Below, in pieces: positions 4,801 to 9,536 of a DNA stretch of 9,536 nt. This DNA comes from an uncultured Cellvibrio sp. (GTDB lineage Bacteria; Pseudomonadota; Gammaproteobacteria; Pseudomonadales; Cellvibrionaceae). The DNA is taken from the NCBI GenBank assembly GCA_946482345.1, contig CAMLRJ010000092.1, forward strand, positions 1 to 9,536. Direction: 5' to 3'. The notes beneath the pieces are model-generated. The model was not told the origin of the DNA. It searched no databases and worked only from the letters and a program-made list of their open reading frames with translations. A program made the translations under genes and the position numbers. Position 1 is the first letter of the stretch. Each line of letters starts with the position of its first letter.

Positions 4801-4881
4801 GCGGTTATGCTCCGCTGCCGGAGCTCTTTTTACCTGGATCGCGCTAACGCGTTCGGGCTTTGCTATCGCGCCATTTTGAAA
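4801..4881. repeat. Rearranged duplicate fragments of tRNA-Cys
   Basis: The 25 bases at 4724-4748, covering the first 16 bases of tRNA-Cys and nine bases upstream, recur exactly at 4857-4881 in the same orientation. At 4801-4814 lies GCGGTTATGCTCCG, an inverted 14-base copy of the D-arm region of the same tRNA. No complete tRNA can be folded here. It looks like a relic of duplication and inversion, perhaps where Pseudomonas has a tRNA-Gly. Confidence 0.75.
4809..4831 (+). terminator. Terminator-like hairpin within the tRNA-Cys relic
   Basis: GCTCCG/CGGAGC with loop CTGC is followed by TCTTTTT on the plus strand. It points against the local tRNA transcription, so it would stop rightward transcription entering pgsA, or it may be a by-product of the rearrangement. 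Confidence 0.4.
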
Positions 4882-4996
4882 CTGCTCTCCCTGTCGGGAG
4901 GGCGGCAATTCTAGCCAAGTCGATTTGAAAATCCTAGCCTTTTCTTGGGCTTAGGAAAAAGTTTTCGAACAGTTGGATAAAAGCCAATCAAGCCGT

Positions 4997-5551
4997 TTAC
5001 TTTTTATCAACACTGGCGCGCATATAAGGCGCAGCGGCTTTGAGGTAAAGCACCATTGACCAGAGTGTCAGTACAGCAGCGCCGGCCAAAGCGATAAAAC
5101 CGATGATCTGAAGTATTTGGATATTGGATAACAACACAATGATGGCAATCATCTGCAAAGTAGTTTTGATTTTGCCAATAAATGAAACCGCAACACTGGC
5201 TCTCTGGCCCAACTCGGCCATCCATTCACGCAAAGCAGAAATAATAATTTCACGACCAACGATAATCGCTGCTGCAACAACAAACCAGGCTGAATCATGA
5301 TGCAGACTTACCAGCAATAACAGCGCAATTGCCACCATGAGTTTGTCGGCGACAGGATCGAGGAATGCACCGAAAGGAGTCGATTGATTGTATTTGCGCG
5401 CCACATACCCATCAGCCCAATCGGTAATAGCAGCCAGGGAAAAAATCAGCGCACAGGCTAAATAAGCCCAGGAAAAAGGCAGATAAAAAACCACTACGAA
5501 CAAGGGAATCAGCAAAATACGCAATAATGTCAGTTGGTTGGCTAAGGTCAT
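4997..5551 (-). CDS. pgsA: CDP-diacylglycerol-glycerol-3-phosphate 3-phosphatidyltransferase
   Basis: A 184-residue inner-membrane enzyme making phosphatidylglycerol phosphate from CDP-diacylglycerol and glycerol 3-phosphate, the committed step to phosphatidylglycerol and cardiolipin. The full CDP-alcohol phosphotransferase signature is present: D44-x2-D47-G48-x2-A51-R52-x8-G61-x3-D65-x3-D69. Hydrophobic segments at about 8-25, 28-42, 72-95 and 125-170 fit the usual membrane topology. Length and N-terminus ([18 protein letters not shown]) match the family. No strong Shine-Dalgarno precedes the ATG; 78 bases separate it from the uvrC stop. The order gacA-uvrC-pgsA-tRNAs suggests transcription from upstream. 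Confidence 0.95.
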   Translation of the reverse strand: MTLANQLTLLRILLIPLFVVVFYLPFSWAYLACALIFSLAAITDWADGYVARKYNQSTPFGAFLDPVADKLMVAIALLLLVSLHHDSAWFVVAAAIIVGREIIISALREWMAELGQRASVAVSFIGKIKTTLQMIAIIVLLSNIQILQIIGFIALAGAAVLTLWSMVLYLKAAAPYMRASVDKK

Positions 5552-5629
5552 GCGTCTGGCTCGAACAATGGGGTCAAAAACGGCGGCGATGATACACCAT
5601 GCATCAATGCAAGTCAGTTGTATTAATCA

Positions 5630-7483
5630 TCAGTGAAAAAAAGCATATATCTCTTCCGCCAAATTGACATTTATGCCTTCTACTTTTGAGAGATCTGCAA
5701 CACTGGCATTCTTGATTTCAGCCAAACCACCAAAGTGTCGCAATAATTCCCTGCGTCTTTTGGGGCCAATGCCCGGAATTTCTTCCAAACCGGATGTATT
5801 CCTTTTTTTATCACGACGCTGTTTATGCCCGGTTATGGCAAACCTGTGCGATTCATCGCGAATATGCTGGATTAAATGCAATGCAGGCGAATCGCCTGAC
5901 AATACAATTTCTTTGTCAGTCGCACCTTCTATCAAGGTTTCAAACCCGGCTTTGCGTGTTGAACCTTTGGCGACTCCGATGAGCAACACATCCTGCACAG
6001 CAAGATCGGCCATGACTTGCTTGGCAATTCCCAGCTGACCTTTGCCACCGTCGATCAATAAAATATCCGGTAATTTTCCTTCACCGTTTTGCAAACGGGT
6101 GTAACGCCGATGCAAGGCTTGCTCCATAGCAGCATAATCATCTCCGGGTGTAATGCCTTCAATATTGAAGCGGCGATAATCCGATTTAAGTGGCCCACGA
6201 GTATCAAACACCACACAACTGGCTACCGTTAATTCGCCACCTGTGTGGCTAATATCAAAACATTCCAATCGCTCGGGCATTTCTTCAAGACCCAATGCCT
6301 CTTGCAGAGCTGCAAAACGCGATAAAGAATTTTGTTTTGCCTGCAGATGTGCAATCAAATTTTGTTCCGCTGCTTCCAATGCCATACGCAACCAACTTGC
6401 CCTGTGACTGCGCACCTGATGTGAAATTAGAATTTGTCGATTGGCAATTTGCTGTAACGCTTTTTGCAACACATCTTCACTTTCCATGTTGAGCAAATGG
6501 CTCAGAATAATTTCACGGGGAAAATCGCGATGCTGGTGCGTCAGATAAAACTGGCCAATAAATTCCAACAACAATTCAGATTCATTTTCAGCCAAACTTG
6601 CAGAAGGATAATAACTGCGACTACCCAATATCCGCCCCTGTCGAATAAATAAAATATGTACGCAAATAACACCTGAACGCATCACCACTGCAATAACATC
6701 AATATCGCCATGACCCTCTTCAATCACTTGTTGCGACTGGATATTACGTAATGCCGTAATTTGGTCGCGACATTCTGCCGCTTTTTCAAATGCCAGATTT
6801 TCTGCTGCCCGCTCCATGGAATTGGCCAATTCTTTTATGAGTTCATCACTCTGCCCGCTTAATAACATGCGGGCGTGTTGCATATCACGTTGGTAATCTT
6901 CGACAGAAATCAACTTCACACAAGGGGCGGTACAACGCTTGATTTGATACTGCAAACAAGGTCTCGTACGATTTTGAAATACACTGTCTTCACATGGCCT
7001 GACTTTGAATGTCTTTTGCAAAAATGCCAAACTTTCACGAACAGCAGACACATTGGGATAAGGCCCGTAATAATCACCCGATTTCTTTTTCGCACCTCGA
7101 TGAAATGCGATTCTCGGGAAATCCTCGCCGGTGGATATAAAAATATAAGGATAGGATTTATCGTCACGCAATAAAATATTATAGGGTGGGCGATTGGACT
7201 TAATTAAATTATGTTCAAGAATAAGCGCTTCGGTTTCACTTTGCGTAATAGTCACTTCTATACGGGCAATACGCGAAACCAGCGCCATGGTTTTTGAGGT
7301 TAATCCACTGGCACGAAAATAACTGGCCAGTCGTTTTTTTAAATTTTTCGCTTTGCCAACATAAAGAATTTTTCCATCAACAGCAAACATCTGGTACACA
7401 CCAGGTTGCTGTGATGTACTGGCAAGAAACCGCTCTGAATCAAATTCGGATTTGGAAGGATCAAGCAATAAATCGTCAGACAT
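5630..7483 (-). CDS. uvrC: Excinuclease ABC subunit C
   Basis: A 617-residue nucleotide-excision-repair nuclease that is recruited by UvrB and cuts the damaged strand on both sides. Domains in order: GIY-YIG nuclease at about 25-105 (PGVY 27-30, YVGKAKNLKKRL 41-52, ETEALILE 83-90), the 3' cutter; a Cys region with C164, C176, C184 and C188, the ligands of the proposed iron-sulfur cluster; a UVR motif at about 213-248 that contacts UvrB; an RNase H-like nuclease with D410 (CFDISH) and D478 (LIDGG), the 5' cutter; and two helix-hairpin-helix motifs at about 568-615. All key residues look intact and the length is normal. The ATG overlaps the gacA stop as TAATG, with no Shine-Dalgarno, indicating translational coupling. 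It ends in tandem TGA stops. Confidence 0.98.
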   Translation of the reverse strand: MSDDLLLDPSKSEFDSERFLASTSQQPGVYQMFAVDGKILYVGKAKNLKKRLASYFRASGLTSKTMALVSRIARIEVTITQSETEALILEHNLIKSNRPPYNILLRDDKSYPYIFISTGEDFPRIAFHRGAKKKSGDYYGPYPNVSAVRESLAFLQKTFKVRPCEDSVFQNRTRPCLQYQIKRCTAPCVKLISVEDYQRDMQHARMLLSGQSDELIKELANSMERAAENLAFEKAAECRDQITALRNIQSQQVIEEGHGDIDVIAVVMRSGVICVHILFIRQGRILGSRSYYPSASLAENESELLLEFIGQFYLTHQHRDFPREIILSHLLNMESEDVLQKALQQIANRQILISHQVRSHRASWLRMALEAAEQNLIAHLQAKQNSLSRFAALQEALGLEEMPERLECFDISHTGGELTVASCVVFDTRGPLKSDYRRFNIEGITPGDDYAAMEQALHRRYTRLQNGEGKLPDILLIDGGKGQLGIAKQVMADLAVQDVLLIGVAKGSTRKAGFETLIEGATDKEIVLSGDSPALHLIQHIRDESHRFAITGHKQRRDKKRNTSGLEEIPGIGPKRRRELLRHFGGLAEIKNASVADLSKVEGINVNLAEEIYAFFH

Positions 7484-8133
7484 TAAACAACAGATTCTGG
7501 ATCTAACAAATTGTATTTAACGGCCAATAAGGTCAATTCAACATCACTGTTAATATCCAGTTTTTCAAAGATACGATAACGATAAGAATTAACTGTCTTG
7601 GGGCTTACACAAAAAGTGTCGGCAATATCCTGCACTTTTTTACCATTGGCAATGTGCATTGCGGTCTGTAATTCGCGCTGGGATAATTTTTGGAAAGGAG
7701 ATTCTTGCGCAGAACCAGAAAAGTTTTTGAGTGCCATCTGCTGGGCTATGCTCGCACTCATGTACATATCACCGCGAACCACTTTATTGATAGCGTCCAC
7801 AATTTCACTGAAATCAGCATCTTTAGTGACATAACCCATAGCACCAGCTTGCATTAATCGCGTTGGATGCAAATCATCATCGCAAGCCGTTACTGCCACT
7901 ATTTTAAGGTTGGGATTAACATTGAGTAATTTTTTGGTGGCTTCTATACCGCCCATACCCGGCATTTTAACGTCCATCAGTATGACTTCAGGCTTGAGGA
8001 TACGCGCCTTGGTAACAGCATCTTCCCCACTTTTAGCCTCGCCGACTATCTGGAAACCGTCCACGTCAGCCAACATGCGCATTATCCCTGTACGTACCAG
8101 ATCATGGTCATCAACAACAAGAATTTTAGTCAA
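7483..8133 (-). CDS. gacA: GacA/UvrY response regulator
   Basis: A 216-residue NarL/FixJ-type regulator. The receiver domain (1-120) has the acidic pair D8-D9, phospho-acceptor D54, T82 and K104; the LuxR-type helix-turn-helix lies at about 149-205 (KLSQRELQTAMHIANG, SPKTVNSYRYRIFEKL). The sequence closely follows GacA/UvrY, the partner of the GacS/BarA sensor kinase, which activates RsmY/Z/CsrB-type RNAs that titrate RsmA/CsrA. The start is TTG: an in-frame TAA lies 21 bases upstream and no ATG or GTG intervenes, while GGGGG precedes it. TTG is also the reported start of some Pseudomonas gacA genes. It overlaps uvrC by one base, the classical gacA-uvrC arrangement. Confidence 0.97.
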   Translation of the reverse strand: MTKILVVDDHDLVRTGIMRMLADVDGFQIVGEAKSGEDAVTKARILKPEVILMDVKMPGMGGIEATKKLLNVNPNLKIVAVTACDDDLHPTRLMQAGAMGYVTKDADFSEIVDAINKVVRGDMYMSASIAQQMALKNFSGSAQESPFQKLSQRELQTAMHIANGKKVQDIADTFCVSPKTVNSYRYRIFEKLDINSDVELTLLAVKYNLLDPESVV

Positions 8134-8318
8134 ACCAACCCCCGGATAATGTTAAACCACTGTTTTATTTTTTATCATAGAGCAGCACAGGCTCCCGAGC
8201 TGTGAAAAACTACCATGATTTCCCGTTGCAGTGAACATTTTCCTTGTTAAAAGCAGAAAATGAAACTTTATCTTGAAAGATTTATGGTTTAGTCTGTCAT
8301 CAACTTGTTAAAAAGAGA
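8134..8318. promoter_or_regulatory. Divergent promoter region between gacA and ybeZ
   Basis: For gacA, a -10-like TATGAT lies on the minus strand at 8179-8174, but no good -35 is seen. An imperfect inverted repeat (CACAG...CTGTG, 8186-8204) lies just upstream of it. For ybeZ, CTTGAAA (8272-8278), the sigma32 -35 consensus, is followed 16 bases later by TGTCATC (8295-8301), which only partly matches the sigma32 -10. E. coli ybeZ-ybeY is a heat-shock operon, so the site is plausible. CTTGTTAAAA occurs twice (8243 and 8304). Confidence 0.35.
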
Positions 8319-9377
8319 TTGATTGTTGTTTTGAACACACACCTTAGCCTATCAGAGCCTTATACACGCCAACTGAAGTTGGAACCTGATGACAGCCGCC
8401 GCATCGCCAGCTTGTCAGGACAGCTTGGGCAAAACCTGCGACAAATTGAAGAAAGACTGGGCACAGAAATACGCCATCGCGGGAGTCAATTCGAAATTCG
8501 CGGATCAGAAGAAGCCACACTGATTACTTGCGAATTATTATCCAGCCTTTACAAAATTACCGAGCAAGGTGAACTGACAGCAGATGAAGTTCATCTGGCA
8601 TTGCAAACATCCGGTATAGAACAAATGATGGCGCAGACGGAGCAAGGCGAATTGGCATTGGATACACCCAACCAGACAAGCCAACAAGATGACTCCAGTG
8701 GCATTACCTTGATACGCACCAAAAAATGCACTATCAAACCTCGCGGTTTAAACCAACAAAATTACGTTAAATCAGTACAAAAACACGACATCAATTTTGG
8801 CATTGGCCCTGCGGGAACAGGTAAAACTTATCTCGCCGTTGCCTGTGCAGTTGAAGCACTACTCAAAAATGAAGTCGAGCGTATTTTATTAGTAAGACCT
8901 GCGGTTGAAGCGGGCGAAAAGTTGGGATTTTTGCCGGGTGATCTGGCACAAAAAGTCGATCCTTATTTGCGTCCACTTTACGATGCACTGTTTGAAATGC
9001 TGGGTTTTGAAACGGTCGGCAAATTAATGGAGCGCGGGGTTATTGAAGTTGCACCTCTGGCATTTATGCGCGGACGCACATTAAACAATTCTTTTGTTAT
9101 TCTGGATGAAAGCCAGAACACTACACGTGAACAAATGAAAATGTTTTTAACGCGAATTGGTTTCGGATCTACTGCAGTTATTACCGGCGATCCAACACAA
9201 ATTGATTTACCACGAGGCATGGCTTCAGGATTGCGCCATGCGATGGATGTTCTGGAAAATGTAAAAGGCATCAGCTTTACCCATTTCACATCAAAAGATG
9301 TTGTGCGACATCCAATAGTTCAGCGCATTGTTGAAGCCTATGAAGCTTTTGAACAAAAGCAGCCCAAAACCGATTGA
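8319..9377 (+). CDS. ybeZ: PhoH-like ATPase YbeZ
   Basis: 352 residues from the first possible start, TTG at 8319. That TTG abuts the AAAGAGA sequence too closely, so TTG at 8331 (residue 5, spacing about 12) may be the true start; no ATG is available. Walker A GPAGTGKT is at 163-170, Walker B VILDE at 260-264, and TGDPTQ at 289-294 is the conserved PhoH sensor motif. VRPAVEAGEKLGFLPGDL (192-209) and MRGRTLNNSF (250-259) are family signatures. The N-terminal 130 residues form the variable domain of the YbeZ subgroup. YbeZ is a nucleotide-binding partner of the RNase YbeY and is linked to ribosome and RNA quality control. The stop is two bases before ybeY, indicating an operon. Confidence 0.95.
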   Translation: MIVVLNTHLSLSEPYTRQLKLEPDDSRRIASLSGQLGQNLRQIEERLGTEIRHRGSQFEIRGSEEATLITCELLSSLYKITEQGELTADEVHLALQTSGIEQMMAQTEQGELALDTPNQTSQQDDSSGITLIRTKKCTIKPRGLNQQNYVKSVQKHDINFGIGPAGTGKTYLAVACAVEALLKNEVERILLVRPAVEAGEKLGFLPGDLAQKVDPYLRPLYDALFEMLGFETVGKLMERGVIEVAPLAFMRGRTLNNSFVILDESQNTTREQMKMFLTRIGFGSTAVITGDPTQIDLPRGMASGLRHAMDVLENVKGISFTHFTSKDVVRHPIVQRIVEAYEAFEQKQPKTD

Positions 9378-9379
9378 TC

Positions 9380-9536
9380 ATGAATTACCAAATCGACATT
9401 GAAATTAACAGTCAAAGCCAGCACATACCTTCACAGGAAAAATGTGAAGACTGGATTGTTGCGGCATTAAAAAGCCAACAGCTTGATGATGCCGAAGTCA
9501 GTTTGTATATTGTTGACGAACAAGAAAGCCAGGAAT
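9380..9536 (+). CDS. ybeY: Endoribonuclease YbeY, N-terminal part
   Basis: 52 residues are visible before the window ends. The ATG lies two bases after the ybeZ stop. The strand pattern with MNYQIDIEIN and the later VSLYIVDEQESQE (about 40-52) fits the family, in which [IV]-x-[IL]-VD-x2-E-S-x2-LN precedes the YR motif. The catalytic zinc-binding histidine motif (H-x3-H-x5-H) would lie beyond the edge. YbeY acts in 16S rRNA 3' processing and 70S quality control. The identification rests largely on position after ybeZ. Confidence 0.88.
   Translation, partial: MNYQIDIEINSQSQHIPSQEKCEDWIVAALKSQQLDDAEVSLYIVDEQESQE

Noticed and set aside
1..9536. CRISPR array, rRNA gene or insertion sequence
   Set aside because: No regularly spaced repeats, no rRNA signatures and no transposase were seen.

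Overview
The window reads as chromosome of a moderately AT-rich gammaproteobacterium near Pseudomonas/Cellvibrio (order Pseudomonadales or Cellvibrionales; an inference from protein style and gene order, not proven). The right half is housekeeping. On the minus strand run gacA/uvrY, uvrC, pgsA, tRNA-Cys and tRNA-Leu, the conserved gammaproteobacterial block in which the response regulator and uvrC overlap by one base. Diverging from gacA on the plus strand are the PhoH-like ATPase gene ybeZ and the start of ybeY, an RNA-metabolism pair. Both genes flanking the divergent promoter region start with TTG.

The left half is accessory. From the left edge, on the minus strand, lie a partial calcineurin-like metallophosphoesterase (1-775), an HNH endonuclease (885-1442), a small receiver-fold protein resembling the cyclic-phosphate-processing receiver (cREC) family (1623-1916), and four tRNA genes for His(GTG), Gln(TTG), Asp(GTC) and Glu(TTC) (1947-2353). 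Upstream of these are a structured leader, a strong minus-strand terminator, and a 43-codon ORF with its own candidate promoter (2524-2733). Next comes a probable unannotated small RNA of about 215 nt (3000-3214) with a good sigma70-type promoter and a terminator whose stem is complete only in minus-strand RNA. A plus-strand SAM-dependent methyltransferase gene (3442-4350) follows, then a GC-rich REP/BIME-like palindromic element.

The most interesting region is the tRNA/cREC-like/HNH segment. A predicted RNA-end-processing fold sits directly downstream of four atypical tRNA genes that read only CAN and GAN codons, and next to a nuclease. A short in-frame repeat after the cREC-like stop suggests that a second copy was lost. 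Whether this is a phage-derived tRNA island or a tRNA-protection/repair cassette cannot be decided from sequence alone. Second in interest are the putative small RNA with a palindrome over its -35 element, repeated ATCAGGA motifs ahead of the methyltransferase (possible RsmA/CsrA sites, with gacA in the same window), and a rearranged fragment of tRNA-Cys between pgsA and the tRNA genes, where Pseudomonas has a tRNA-Gly.
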